A stretch of DNA of 41,730 nucleotides from Flavobacteriales bacterium UBA6772 (GTDB taxonomy: Bacteria > Bacteroidota > Bacteroidia > Flavobacteriales > UBA7430). A program made the position numbers and the translations under genes. The stretch is taken from NCBI GenBank assembly GCA_905182215.1, contig CAJJAI010000010.1, forward strand, positions 1-41,730, written 5' to 3'. This document shows positions 8,475 through 17,729 of this stretch, piece by piece (position 1 is the first letter of the stretch; each line of letters begins with the position of its first letter). The notes below the pieces were generated by a model. It was given only the letters and a program-made list of their open reading frames with translations, did no database searches and had not been told where the DNA came from.

Positions 8475-9911
8475 TTATAGTTGTTGTAATTCTAACTTCT
8501 TGTTCAGGTCATCAACGTATGTTCTAAACTGCTTGTCGGTATCTACAAGGTTGTTTACCGTTTTACAAGCGTGTAATACGGTTGCGTGATCTTTACCACC
8601 ACATTGAGCACCTATACTAGCTAAAGAAGACTTGGTTAGTTTCTTTGAGAAGAACATCGCTAATTGACGTGCTTGTACAATTCTTCTTTTTCTAGTTTTC
8701 GAATTGAGCAGTTCAAGGCTTAGTTCAAAATAATCACAGACTACTTTTTGAATATAGTCTATAGAAACTTCACGAGTTGTGTTTTTCACGAAGCGATCAA
8801 TCATCTCTTTCGCTAAATTCATGTTTATTTCTCTTTTGTTAAGAGAGGATTGAGCTAATAATGAAATTAAGGCTCCTTCTAATTCTCTAACATTAGAGGT
8901 GATGCTATAGGCTAGATATTCTATAACTTCTTCTGGCATCTCAATACCATCGGAGTATAGTTTTTTCTTTAAAATAGTAATTCTTGTTTGTAAACTCGGT
9001 GTTTGTAAATCTGCAGATAAACCCCATTTAAAACGAGAAAGTACTCTTTGTTCCATTCCTTGAAGATCTACTGGAGCTCTGTCGGAAGTAAGGATTAATT
9101 GTTTTCCTTGTTGGTGTAGGTGGTTGAAGATATGGAAGAATACATCTTGTGTTTTTTCCTTTCCAGCAAAAAACTGAATGTCATCAATAATCAAGACATC
9201 AATCATTTGGTAAAAGTGCACAAAGTCGTTTCTAGAATTCTTGCGAATTGAATCTATAAACTGTTGTGTGAACTTTTCTGCAGAAACATAAAGTACTGTT
9301 TTCTCTGGGTATCTATCTTTAATTTCAATTCCAATAGAATGTGCTAGGTGTGTTTTCCCTAATCCAACTCCACCATATAACAACAGTGGGTTAAAAGAAG
9401 TACCTCCAGGATTGTTTCCTACTGCATATCCTGCAGCTCTAGCCAATCTATTACAATCACCTTCAATAAAATTTTCAAACGTGTAGTTTGCATTCAATTG
9501 AGATTCAATGTGTATCTTTTTTAATCCTGGGATTACAAAAGGGTTTCTTACTCCTGCAGCAGAAATCTCAACTGGAACTGCAACTTTAGGGTTGTGTAAT
9601 GGAGCTCTATTGTTACTCGGTATTTTTACAGTGTATGGATTAGAGTTGCCATAAGTATTTTCCATAACGATGGAATAAACCAATTTAGCATCTTCTCCTA
9701 ATTCTCTTCCGATAGCTGTTTTTAATAGTTTTATATAGTGTTCTTCAATCCACTCATAAAAAAATTTACTCGGTACTTGAATGTGTAATATTTGACCTTT
9801 AAGCTTTATTGCTCGGATTGGTAAAAACCAAGTTTTAAAACTCTGTTCCGAAATATTATCCTTGATGAAATCAAGGCAATTATTCCATATATTTTCTGGT
9901 GTATTCTTCAT
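8475..9911 (-). CDS. dnaA: Chromosomal replication initiator DnaA
   Basis: DnaA binds DnaA boxes at oriC and melts the origin. The 478-residue protein has the N-terminal DnaB-contact domain (IWNNCLDFIKDNISEQSFKTW), a short linker, the AAA+ ATPase with Walker A GGVGLGKTHL (about 180-189) and Walker B IIDD (Asp243-Asp244), and the C-terminal DNA-binding signature GGKDHATVLHACKTV. The open frame reaches a TTG at 9929; the ATG at 9911 (MKNTPENIWNN) matches the usual N-terminus. A terminator follows directly. The 139 bp upstream are AT-rich, but I see no DnaA-box cluster in them, so no origin is claimed. Confidence 0.96.
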   Translation of the reverse strand: MKNTPENIWNNCLDFIKDNISEQSFKTWFLPIRAIKLKGQILHIQVPSKFFYEWIEEHYIKLLKTAIGRELGEDAKLVYSIVMENTYGNSNPYTVKIPSNNRAPLHNPKVAVPVEISAAGVRNPFVIPGLKKIHIESQLNANYTFENFIEGDCNRLARAAGYAVGNNPGGTSFNPLLLYGGVGLGKTHLAHSIGIEIKDRYPEKTVLYVSAEKFTQQFIDSIRKNSRNDFVHFYQMIDVLIIDDIQFFAGKEKTQDVFFHIFNHLHQQGKQLILTSDRAPVDLQGMEQRVLSRFKWGLSADLQTPSLQTRITILKKKLYSDGIEMPEEVIEYLAYSITSNVRELEGALISLLAQSSLNKREINMNLAKEMIDRFVKNTTREVSIDYIQKVVCDYFELSLELLNSKTRKRRIVQARQLAMFFSKKLTKSSLASIGAQCGGKDHATVLHACKTVNNLVDTDKQFRTYVDDLNKKLELQQL

Positions 9912-10050
9912 CAAATTTATGTGCAACAATTAAGGTTATACAATTATCGGTTTTAGGGGAGTAAAACTTTAGTTTTTCGATAGGGCAAATTTGTGAACAA
10001 AATAGTTAAGAAAAAAATGAAATGCCTATAGGATTATAACTTTGTTTTCC

Positions 10051-10992
10051 TTATCTAAGACAACTGAAACTCGTTTTTTGTGATATACGTTCAGATTGAC
10101 TCTTAATAACCAGTCTGTTAGTCTCCAGTTCTAGCTTAACGTCGATTCTCCCTAACATAAGTCCTGCCCACCCGACCTGTGATATGTAGGTACTCTTACC
10201 TATGTTTGAGCGAATTTCAATTGGTTTATCAACAAATGTGTGTGTATGCCCTCCAAGTATGATATCGATTTCTGAACACTCTTCTGCAAGTGCAATATCA
10301 GACACTTGTTTAGACTCATATTTGAGCCCTAAATGGGATAGGCAAATAATTAAATTACATCCTTTTGTATGTCTTAAATACCTGCTTATTTTTTGCGAAA
10401 TTTCGATAGGTGAATTATGTTTCGTTTCTCCATACATTTTTGGATCGACTAATCCCTTTAATTCAATTCCCAATCCAAATACGCCAACCTTAAATTTACC
10501 TTTATTAAAAATATCATAAGGCTTTGTTAATCCTTTCATTGGTGTGTCTTCAAAATTATAATTAGCGCTCAGTAATTTAAAGTCTGCAATTTTAGCTTGT
10601 TTAGCTAATCCATCCACTCCATTATCAAAATCGTGGTTTCCAATTGTTGCGGCATCATATTTCATGGCATTCATTAGTTTAAATTCTAATTCGCCTCCGT
10701 AGTAGTTAAAATAGGGTGTTCCTTGAAACATATCTCCAGCATCAAGTAAAAGTGTGTGCTTTACTTCAGAACGTATTTTAGTAATAAGTTCAGCCCTTCT
10801 TGCTACACCTCCCATGCCAGGATATTTTTTATGATCTATGGGAAATGGTTCTATATGACTATGTACATCGTTTGTGTGCATAATACACAAATGCTCTATT
10901 GTGTCTGTGTTGGCCAATAATTTAGTGGGGCTAAGTATACTTATTGCACTTACACTTGCTATTTGCTGTATAAATTTCCTTCTGTTACTCAT
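10051..10992 (-). CDS. Tat-exported metallophosphoesterase, 5'-nucleotidase N-domain
   Basis: A 313-residue protein equal to the N-terminal catalytic half of the UshA/5'-nucleotidase family. Metal ligands are all present: Asp42-x-His44 (HTNDVHSH), Asp87 (DAGDMFQG), Asn119-His120 (GNHDF), His220 (SHLG), and His249/His251 (GGHTH). It starts with a twin-arginine signal (SNRRKF, Arg4-Arg5, then a hydrophobic core), so it should be exported folded. The ATG at 10992 is chosen over the TTG at 11010. Its start overlaps by 8 bp the gene for the matching C-domain. The two likely reconstitute a nucleotide phosphohydrolase; substrate unknown. Confidence 0.88.
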   Translation of the reverse strand: MSNRRKFIQQIASVSAISILSPTKLLANTDTIEHLCIMHTNDVHSHIEPFPIDHKKYPGMGGVARRAELITKIRSEVKHTLLLDAGDMFQGTPYFNYYGGELEFKLMNAMKYDAATIGNHDFDNGVDGLAKQAKIADFKLLSANYNFEDTPMKGLTKPYDIFNKGKFKVGVFGLGIELKGLVDPKMYGETKHNSPIEISQKISRYLRHTKGCNLIICLSHLGLKYESKQVSDIALAEECSEIDIILGGHTHTFVDKPIEIRSNIGKSTYISQVGWAGLMLGRIDVKLELETNRLVIKSQSERISQKTSFSCLR

Positions 10993-11686
10993 ATACAAAA
11001 CGATTATCAAATGTACTTATTAAGGTGTCTATAGATTTACACTCTGCTAAAAGCACCTCTCGAATTTTTAAACCTGTTTTAATCATAGAAATTGAATCAG
11101 CAAAAAAGAACATTTTATCTCCTCCGTTGGCTAAGTAATCAGATGTTACAATTCGTATGCTCTCCTCACTTTTTAAGGAACAGTCTACTTGGTTGTCTGT
11201 AATATTTAAGCTGATATTACTTATTGGGTGTCCTCCACTAATTTTTAAATACTCTAATACTTTTGCGAAACTAGAGTTTGGGATCTCAACGATAACCAGT
11301 TCGTTTTCGAATGGCATTAATTGGAAAATATTTTTTCTAGTAATAGCTCCTTTCGGAAGAGTGCTTCTTATTCCTCCATAGTTTAATAGACAAAAATCAA
11401 TGTCGTTCTGAGCGTCGCAATGCTTAAAACACACATCTGCCATCCAATTATTCAGTAGCGCTTCAGGTCTTTTTTTCTCTAAGAAATAAGGCGAATAACA
11501 AAGCACTTGGTTCATTATGCTGTCTAAACCAATTTTGTACGGTTCGTATATGCTTATAATGATGGAGTCTTCTTGTAGTTGATGCGCTATAGGAATACTA
11601 CTTCCATAAACATGTAATTGTGTAGCTGGAGAAGGTTTGCAGCCTATTAAAACACTTAATAGGACTAAGATTAAATAGAATCTCAT
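10985..11686 (-). CDS. 5'-nucleotidase C-terminal domain lipoprotein
   Basis: A 233-residue lipoprotein (SVLIGC, lipid Cys16) that consists only of the substrate-binding C-terminal domain of 5'-nucleotidases. Recognisable elements are NYGGIRSTLPKG at 102-113, FQLMPFENEL at 121-130 and TSDYLANGGDKM at 181-192; these correspond to the nucleobase- and ribose-binding loops of UshA. It has no metal centre of its own. The catalytic half is the next gene, overlapping by 8 bp, so the domain order of the single-chain enzyme is reversed in the operon. Split pairs of this kind occur in Bacteroidota. It presumably sits in the periplasm, anchored to a membrane, as a partner of the Tat-exported half. Confidence 0.85.
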   Translation of the reverse strand: MRFYLILVLLSVLIGCKPSPATQLHVYGSSIPIAHQLQEDSIIISIYEPYKIGLDSIMNQVLCYSPYFLEKKRPEALLNNWMADVCFKHCDAQNDIDFCLLNYGGIRSTLPKGAITRKNIFQLMPFENELVIVEIPNSSFAKVLEYLKISGGHPISNISLNITDNQVDCSLKSEESIRIVTSDYLANGGDKMFFFADSISMIKTGLKIREVLLAECKSIDTLISTFDNRFVYE

Positions 11687-11774
11687 GAAATTTGAAGCTT
11701 TAATTTGAAGAATAGTTGTGAATTTAGATAAGCTTTACCTAAGATTAAATAAATTCGCATACCAATTTACAATT

Positions 11775-12182
11775 ATGTTCGAACATCAAATAAAATTTAG
11801 AGTATTATATTCCGATACCGATAAAATGGGATATATGTACTATGGCCAATATGCAAAATACTTAGAAATGGGTAGGGTAGAGGCTTTACGTAGTCTGGGT
11901 TTATCTTATAAGTCTATGGAAGATTCTGGGGTGATGATGCCTGTTTTAGAATTGAATACAAAGTATATAAAACCTTTGTTTTACGACGACGAAATTACCT
12001 TAGTTACCAAGGTGGTAAAGATGCCAGATACGCGAATTTATTTTAAGTACGAATTATTGAACCCCGCGGGGAAATTGGCTACCGTAGCAGAAACAACTTT
12101 AGTTTTTGTGGATTGTTCTACAGGTAAACCTTGTTTAATACCCGCTAATTTTAAAAGTAAAATTGAAACTTATTTCCAGTAA
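11775..12182 (+). CDS. Acyl-CoA thioesterase, hot-dog fold (YbgC/FadM type)
   Basis: A 135-residue single hot-dog domain. The active-site region SDTDKMGYMYYGQYAKYLEMGR has the catalytic Asp of the 4-hydroxybenzoyl-CoA thioesterase class followed by the long helix. It hydrolyses acyl-CoA or acyl-ACP thioesters; the natural substrate cannot be read from sequence. The frame extends to a GTG at 11718, but MFEHQIKFRVLYSDTD from the ATG at 11775 gives the normal N-terminus and length. The stop is one base before the start of the S46 peptidase gene, so the two are probably co-transcribed although functionally unrelated. Confidence 0.85.
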   Translation: MFEHQIKFRVLYSDTDKMGYMYYGQYAKYLEMGRVEALRSLGLSYKSMEDSGVMMPVLELNTKYIKPLFYDDEITLVTKVVKMPDTRIYFKYELLNPAGKLATVAETTLVFVDCSTGKPCLIPANFKSKIETYFQ

Positions 12183-12183
12183 A

Positions 12184-14301
12184 ATGAAAAACTTGAAAAG
12201 ACTATTTCTAAGCATCTTAATGCTTTGTTCATTAAATATGGTAGCCAAAGAAGGAATGTGGCTTCCTATGTTTTTGCAACAGTTAAATGAGACCGAAATG
12301 CAGGCGATGGGCTTGGAGCTTACTGCAGAGGATATTTATTCTATTAATAATGGTAGTCTTAAAGACGCTATCGTTCACTTTGGTGGTGGTTGTACAGCTG
12401 AAGTTATTTCTGGCGAAGGGCTGTTATTAACAAATCATCACTGTGGTTACGGTCAAATTCAGTCGCATTCCTCGGTAGAAAACGATTATTTGAGTAATGG
12501 CTTTTGGGCAAAAGATCGTTCAGAAGAATTAACAAACGAGGGTTTAACAGCTACTTTTATTAAATACATGAAAGAAGTTACAGCCGATGTTTTGTTAAAT
12601 GAAACAGATGGAATGACGGAAGCTGAGCGAAGAGAGATGATAAAATCTCTTGGCGATTCATTGATTTCTTTAGAAATTGAAGGAACTCATTACGAAGCAA
12701 TGATTAAACCTTTCTTTAAAGGAAACCGTTATTTTATGTTTGTTACCGAAACATATACCGATGTTCGTTTAGTGGGAGCTCCTCCTTCGTCTATAGGGAA
12801 GTTTGGATCGGATACAGATAATTGGATGTGGCCACGACATACTGGGGATTTTTCTATATTTAGAATTTATGCCGATAAGGATAATAATCCTGCAGAATAT
12901 TCAGAAGATAATATTCCTTACACTCCTAATAAACATTTAAATATTTCTACTCAAGGTGTAAAGCCTGGTGATTTTACAATGGTTTATGGTTTTCCAGGAA
13001 GAACTGATGAGTATTTACCTGCGGTTGCTGTAAAGCAAATTACACAAGTTTTAAACCCAGCTAAAATTTCTATCCGCAAAACTGCTTTAGAAATTATGGA
13101 TAAAGAAATGAGAGCTTCTGACGAAGTACGAATTAAATATGCTTCCAAATATGCGAGTGTAGCGAACTACTATAAAAAGTGGATTGGAGAAAATACAGGA
13201 ATTCAAAAAACGCAAGGTTTAAAGCGTAAACGCGAATTTGAACAAGCGTTTATGGATGCCGTAAATTCGGATGAGAAATATGCCGATTATGCGGGGCTTT
13301 TAGCTGTATACGATTCCCTTTATGGTGAATTAGAAGATATAGCAATGGCTAGAGATTACTTTATTGAAATCGCTTATCGTGGTGTAGCAATTGTAAACTT
13401 TGCCAATAAGGTTTCGAAGTTTGTTGAAACTGGTGATGCAAAGGATTTAGAGCGATTTAAAAAATCGATTAATGGACATTTTAAAAACTACGATGCCCAT
13501 ACAGATGAATTATTATTTGATGCTTTGTTTAAGAAGTATGAACTAGAGCAAGCAGATTCAGAATACTTACCAGCTTATTTTAATGGGAAAACATATTCTG
13601 CAAAAGAGGTGTTCTCAAAATCGTATTTTGCCAGTCAAGAGAAATTAGAAGACTTGTTAAATTCATCTACTAAAAAGGTGCAAAAGAAACTGTCTAAAGA
13701 CCCTGCATTTAAAGTTGCTTCTGCACTTTACGGACATTATAGAAATGTGATTTATGGAAAGTATTGGTCTTTAGAAGATGAGCTGGATGCTGTGGATAGA
13801 GAGTACTTAAAAGCAATGATGGAAGTACTTCCAGATTATAGAAATTATTATCCTGATGCCAACAGTACTTTGCGTTTAACCTACGGTCAAGTGCAAGGGG
13901 TTTCTCCTTTAGATGCTGTTTCTTATGGTCATATTACGTATTTAGAAGGGATGATGGAGAAGTATGTTCCTGGAGATTATGAATTCGATTTACCAGAAAA
14001 GTTAATTGAATTATACGATTCTAAAGATTTTGGACCTTATGCTGACGACAATGGGAAGCTTCCTGTGTGTTTTATTGCTACAAACCATACTACCGGAGGT
14101 AATTCCGGAAGTCCTGCTTTAAACGCTAAAGGAGAGCTTGTAGGTTTGAATTTTGATAGAGCTTGGGAAGGTACCATGAGCGATATTAATTACGATGCAT
14201 CGAGATGTAGGAATATTATGGTAGATGCACGCTACGTATTATTTATCATTGATAAGTTTGCGGGTGCTGGTTATCTACTCGATGAAATGACGATTAAGTA
14301 A
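12184..14301 (+). CDS. S46 dipeptidyl-peptidase, DPP11-like
   Basis: A periplasmic serine exopeptidase of 705 residues that removes dipeptides from peptide N-termini. After a signal peptide (LFLSILMLCSLNMVA) comes the mature start KEGMWLP typical of S46. The triad is His86 (TNHHCGY), Asp222 (RHTGDF) and Ser641 (GGNSGSP). Eighteen residues after the serine is Arg659 in GLNFDR, the spacing of Ser655/Arg673 in P. gingivalis DPP11, where the arginine gives preference for Asp/Glu at P1; DPP7 has glycine there. I therefore predict acidic specificity. The ATG at 12184 is preferred to an upstream TTG at 12163. A strong terminator follows. Confidence 0.92.
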   Translation: MKNLKRLFLSILMLCSLNMVAKEGMWLPMFLQQLNETEMQAMGLELTAEDIYSINNGSLKDAIVHFGGGCTAEVISGEGLLLTNHHCGYGQIQSHSSVENDYLSNGFWAKDRSEELTNEGLTATFIKYMKEVTADVLLNETDGMTEAERREMIKSLGDSLISLEIEGTHYEAMIKPFFKGNRYFMFVTETYTDVRLVGAPPSSIGKFGSDTDNWMWPRHTGDFSIFRIYADKDNNPAEYSEDNIPYTPNKHLNISTQGVKPGDFTMVYGFPGRTDEYLPAVAVKQITQVLNPAKISIRKTALEIMDKEMRASDEVRIKYASKYASVANYYKKWIGENTGIQKTQGLKRKREFEQAFMDAVNSDEKYADYAGLLAVYDSLYGELEDIAMARDYFIEIAYRGVAIVNFANKVSKFVETGDAKDLERFKKSINGHFKNYDAHTDELLFDALFKKYELEQADSEYLPAYFNGKTYSAKEVFSKSYFASQEKLEDLLNSSTKKVQKKLSKDPAFKVASALYGHYRNVIYGKYWSLEDELDAVDREYLKAMMEVLPDYRNYYPDANSTLRLTYGQVQGVSPLDAVSYGHITYLEGMMEKYVPGDYEFDLPEKLIELYDSKDFGPYADDNGKLPVCFIATNHTTGGNSGSPALNAKGELVGLNFDRAWEGTMSDINYDASRCRNIMVDARYVLFIIDKFAGAGYLLDEMTIK

Positions 14302-14315
14302 ATCTATATAGTACT

Positions 14316-14348
14316 GAAAAAGGCTTCCATTCGGAAGCCTTTTTTTTT
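14316..14348 (+). terminator. Terminator after S46 peptidase gene
   Basis: Stem AGGCTTCC (14321-14328) / GGAAGCCT (14333-14340) with loop ATTC, flanked by A's on the left and eight T's on the right. It begins about 20 bp after the stop. Confidence 0.88.
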
Positions 14349-14373
14349 GGATTATACACTAAGTTTTAAGCTT

Positions 14374-14410
14374 AAAAAAAGCCCTCACTACAACTGTAAT
14401 TAGGGCTTTT
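14374..14410 (-). terminator. Terminator after icd
   Basis: Arms AAAAGCCCT (14377-14385) and AGGGCTTTT (14402-14410) pair across a 16-nt loop. On the minus strand the stem is followed by a run of T (plus-strand A's at 14374-14380). It lies just past the icd stop and, with the opposing hairpin at 14321, separates two convergent genes. Confidence 0.75.
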
Positions 14411-14428
14411 GTATTCGTAGTTTACTAA

Positions 14429-16645
14429 TTAAATCGCGTCTATAATTGCGTTTAGTGTAGCACTAGGTCTCATAGAAGTAGCTGCTATGGTATTGTTTGG
14501 AGCGTAATAACCTTCTAGGTTTACTACAGCGCCTTGTACGGTATTTAACTCATCTACAATCTTTTCTTCCTTGTTAGAAAGCTCTTCTGCAATAGGAGTA
14601 AATTTAGCTTGTAAATCTGAATCTATAGTTTGTTTAGCTAATTCCTGTGCCCAGTACATAGCTATGTAAAAATGACTCCCTCTATTGTCTAGTTCATTTA
14701 CTTTTCTAGATGGAGACTGTCCATTTTGAAGTAAAGAAATAGTTGCTTTATCTAAGGCGTCTGCTAAAACCTTAGCTTTAGGATTGTTGTTTGTTTCTGC
14801 TTCGTGTTCAAAAGAAACAGCTAAAGCTAAAAACTCTCCTAAAGAATCCCATCTTAAGTGGTTTTCTTTGGTGAACTGTTGTACGTGTTTTGGGGCAGAA
14901 CCACCAGCACCAGTTTCAAATAAACCACCACCATTCATTAGAGGAACTATAGAAAGCATTTTTGCACTTGTACCCAATTCTAAAATTGGAAATAAATCTG
15001 TGTTGTAGTCTCTTAATACATTCCCTGTAACAGAGATTGTATCTTCCCCATCTTTCATTCTTCTAAGAGAAACTTTTGTAGCCTCTATTGGCGAAAGTAT
15101 TCTGATATCTAATCCTTCTATGTTGTGATTAGGAATGTAAGTATTTATTTTCTTAATCAATTCTGCATCGTGGGCTCTGTTTTCGTCCAGCCAGAATATA
15201 GTAGGAACCTTAGTTGCTCTAGCTCTATTTACAGCCAATTTAACCCAGTCCTGAATTGGTAGGTCTTTTACTTGGCACATTCTCCAGATATCACCTTCTT
15301 CAACCGTGTGTTCAATTAATACTGCTCCAGTATTGTCTATTACTTGAACTTTACCAGCCGTAGCAATTTCGAATGTTTTATCGTGAGATCCGTATTCTTC
15401 AGCTTTTTGAGCCATTAAACCTACATTGGGTACAGTTCCCATAGTGGTTGGATCGAAAGCTCCATTTTCTCTACAGAAGTCTATGGTTGCTTGGTAAATA
15501 CCAGCATAAGAGCTATCTGGAATTACTGCTTTTGTATCTTGTGCATTTCCTTCCTTATTCCACATTTTACCAGAGTTTCTAATCATTGCTGGCATCGAAG
15601 CATCAATAATTATATCGCTTGGTACGTGTAGATTTGTGATTCCATTATCAGAATCTACCATTGCTAAGTCAGGACCTTGTGTAAGGCATTTTTGTATTTC
15701 AGCTTCAACTTCTGTTTTTACACTAGGGCTAAGTTGGTCTAGATTGCTAAGTAAGTTTCCAAAACCATTGTTTACGTTAATTCCAGCTTGTTCTAATTCT
15801 GTTCCGTATTTTTCGAAAACAGACTTAAAGAATACTTTTACACCATGACCGAATATGATAGGGTCAGAAACCTTCATCATAGTAGCCTTCATGTGTAAAG
15901 AGAATAATACTCCTTTTGCTTTAGCGTCTGCAATTTGTTCTTCTAAGAACGAAAGCAATGCTTTTTTGCTCATTAGAGTTCCGTCGATAATCTCACCTTC
16001 AAGAACGGAGATGTTCTCTTTTAATACTGTAGTATTAGTATCGTTTACTAATTGAATTTTAACTTCTCCAGCCGCTATAATGGTAATTGATTTTTCGTTG
16101 TTCGCGAAATCTCCAGACTCCATTGTAGACACATGAGATGCTGAGTTTGCAGACCATTCTCCCATAGAATGTGGGTTTTGTCTTGCATATGCTTTTACAG
16201 GTTTTGGAGCTCTTCTGTCAGAATTCCCTTCTCTTAACACTGGGTTTACAGCACTACCTTTAATCTTATCGTAGGTAGATTTTATATTTTTTTCTTCATC
16301 TGAAGTAGGACTGTCTGGATAGCTAGGAATAGCAAATCCACCAGTTTGCAACTCTTTAATAGTCGATTTTAGCTGCGGTACAGAAGCGGAAATATTTGGT
16401 AATTTAATAATGTTTGCTTCTGGCATTTTCACCAATTCACCTAGTTCTGCCAAGGCATCACTAACTTGTTGATTTGGCTTTAAGTAAGAAGGGAAGTTCG
16501 CAAGAATTCTACTTGCAAGAGAAATATCTTTTGTTTCCATTTCTATTCCACATTGCTTGGCAAATGCCTGAACAATAGGAAGAAGAGATTTAGTAGCTAA
16601 AGCTGGAGCTTCGTCGGTATGAGTATAGATAATCTTAGACGACAT
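14429..16645 (-). CDS. icd: NADP-dependent isocitrate dehydrogenase, monomeric type
   Basis: This TCA-cycle enzyme oxidises isocitrate to 2-oxoglutarate with NADP+. At 738 residues it matches the monomeric (about 740-residue) IDH family, unrelated in length to the dimeric E. coli enzyme. The start [20 protein letters not shown] is characteristic, and the isocitrate-binding region includes [19 protein letters not shown] and [16 protein letters not shown]. The C-terminal half has [19 protein letters not shown]. The open frame runs on to a TTG at 16789, but the ATG at 16645 gives the family N-terminus. A -7 promoter box lies about 65 bp upstream and a terminator follows the gene. Confidence 0.94.
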   Translation of the reverse strand: MSSKIIYTHTDEAPALATKSLLPIVQAFAKQCGIEMETKDISLASRILANFPSYLKPNQQVSDALAELGELVKMPEANIIKLPNISASVPQLKSTIKELQTGGFAIPSYPDSPTSDEEKNIKSTYDKIKGSAVNPVLREGNSDRRAPKPVKAYARQNPHSMGEWSANSASHVSTMESGDFANNEKSITIIAAGEVKIQLVNDTNTTVLKENISVLEGEIIDGTLMSKKALLSFLEEQIADAKAKGVLFSLHMKATMMKVSDPIIFGHGVKVFFKSVFEKYGTELEQAGINVNNGFGNLLSNLDQLSPSVKTEVEAEIQKCLTQGPDLAMVDSDNGITNLHVPSDIIIDASMPAMIRNSGKMWNKEGNAQDTKAVIPDSSYAGIYQATIDFCRENGAFDPTTMGTVPNVGLMAQKAEEYGSHDKTFEIATAGKVQVIDNTGAVLIEHTVEEGDIWRMCQVKDLPIQDWVKLAVNRARATKVPTIFWLDENRAHDAELIKKINTYIPNHNIEGLDIRILSPIEATKVSLRRMKDGEDTISVTGNVLRDYNTDLFPILELGTSAKMLSIVPLMNGGGLFETGAGGSAPKHVQQFTKENHLRWDSLGEFLALAVSFEHEAETNNNPKAKVLADALDKATISLLQNGQSPSRKVNELDNRGSHFYIAMYWAQELAKQTIDSDLQAKFTPIAEELSNKEEKIVDELNTVQGAVVNLEGYYAPNNTIAATSMRPSATLNAIIDAI

Positions 16646-16664
16646 ATGTTGTATATTTAATAAA

Positions 16665-16678
16665 ACCGACGAGTCGGT
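16665..16678. promoter_or_regulatory. Perfect inverted repeat in icd leader
   Basis: ACCGAC-GA-GTCGGT lies between the predicted transcription start and the icd ATG. It is GC-rich compared with its surroundings. It could be a repressor site or a small RNA hairpin; no T run follows, so it is not a terminator. Confidence 0.35.
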
Positions 16679-16709
16679 AATAATGAATGATAGTGAATAT
16701 TTAAGTCGG

Positions 16710-16717
16710 CAAAGATA
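16710..16717 (-). promoter_or_regulatory. Putative icd -7 box
   Basis: The minus strand reads TATCTTTG, matching TAnnTTTG. It sits about 65 bp upstream of the icd ATG at 16645 and lies downstream of the TTG at 16789, which supports the later start. No clear -33 TTG is seen. Confidence 0.5.
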
Positions 16718-16787
16718 ACATTTTGATTGTGTTTTATTTACTAATTGACTTTGAATATTATGCATCCACTTATATTGTGTAAATAAC

Positions 16788-16815
16788 AAAAGCCACTCTT
16801 GTAGGAATGGCTTTT
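16788..16815 (-). terminator. Weak terminator-like hairpin after plsC-like gene
   Basis: AAAAGCCA (16788-16795) and TGGCTTTT (16808-16815) pair across a 12-nt loop. On the minus strand it ends in TTTTG only, so termination may be weak. It is in the 242-bp gap between the acyltransferase gene and icd, which otherwise holds only the icd promoter and leader. Confidence 0.5.
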
Positions 16816-16887
16816 ATATTGCTGTACACAAGTTAAATGCTTGAGCTAAAATGTTTGTTTGGCTTAATCGATTCTATATAGTGTAAT

Positions 16888-17712
16888 TTAGTTCGTCTTT
16901 TTTTGAGTGTCCTTATAAACTGTTTCTTCGTATCTATTTTGGTCAAATTCAATAGGGTATTTTCCTAGAGGATAGTGTTTGTTGAGCTTTTCTAAAAACT
17001 CAGCCTTTACTTTTTCTCTAAGATCCTCTAAGTCATTTAGTGTAAGCATTTCTGTTTCGAATGGAGCAGATAAGTAGTTTATGCAAATACCCGGACGAAT
17101 ACGTAGTTTGTGTGGAGGGAATAATTCACCTGCATTTATCATACTTATTACCACTATCGGCGTGCTACTTTCAATAGCCACTCTAAAAGCACCATTTCGC
17201 ATTTCGTTTAGTAATTGATCATTCATGAAAATAGCACCCTCTGGACACAAGAATAATGAGGTGTTATTTTTTGCAACATGTAAAATTTTCTGATAACTCT
17301 GCTCTCTATCAGTTTCCGATTGTCTTTTTACAGGAATGTGTCCCAAGCGTTTTGCCAGAAACCCTATTATTGGCCAATCGAATACTTCTGCTTTTCCTAA
17401 AAATCGTTTGTAGCTTTTAATTCCTAAAATGGCAATAAACACATCAAGGTACGATCGGTGGTTTGCTACATAAATATAAGCTTTAGAGAAATCGAGTTTT
17501 GGGTCGTTTCTAAAAACCATTTTTATTCCCCAACTAATAAGAATTAATCGACAGCAAAATCGTAAATAATAATCTATAACTCTACTTTCTTGTTCTCCCC
17601 AAATGCTAATAAATAATAGTATTAATGGGAAGTTAATGGTAATTATTAATAGCGCAGAAATAAGGCACCAAGCTGTCCAGACAAGTTCGAGTATGTTTTT
17701 AATCGATTTCAT
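16888..17712 (-). CDS. 1-acyl-sn-glycerol-3-phosphate acyltransferase
   Basis: This membrane enzyme of the PlsC family converts lysophosphatidic acid to phosphatidic acid. The 274 residues start with a membrane segment (VWTAWCLISALLIITINF) and contain the acyltransferase motif H-x4-D at His85-Asp90 (NHRSYLD), the GHIPVKR segment at 124-130 and the PEG motif at 157-159 (FLCPEGAIF). The C-terminal region is hydrophilic. It sits 17 bp after ispH on the same strand and is probably co-transcribed with it. Bacteroidota usually carry several PlsC homologues, so it may have a specialised acyl substrate, for example in ornithine-type or capnoid lipids (inference only). Confidence 0.88.
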   Translation of the reverse strand: MKSIKNILELVWTAWCLISALLIITINFPLILLFISIWGEQESRVIDYYLRFCCRLILISWGIKMVFRNDPKLDFSKAYIYVANHRSYLDVFIAILGIKSYKRFLGKAEVFDWPIIGFLAKRLGHIPVKRQSETDREQSYQKILHVAKNNTSLFLCPEGAIFMNDQLLNEMRNGAFRVAIESSTPIVVISMINAGELFPPHKLRIRPGICINYLSAPFETEMLTLNDLEDLREKVKAEFLEKLNKHYPLGKYPIEFDQNRYEETVYKDTQKKTN

Positions 17713-17729
17713 GATGTTGGTCTATTGAT

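Noticed and set aside
9912-10050. Possible oriC next to dnaA
   Set aside because: The gap is AT-rich, but I see no cluster of TTATCCACA-like boxes; TGTGAACAA is only a poor match.
10202-10519. 105-codon frame antisense to the metallophosphoesterase
   Set aside because: It is opposite a gene with all catalytic motifs intact and has no promoter or domain of its own.
16646-16789. 48-residue N-terminal extension of icd
   Set aside because: It begins with TTG, precedes the -7 box and has no similarity to known monomeric IDH N-termini.
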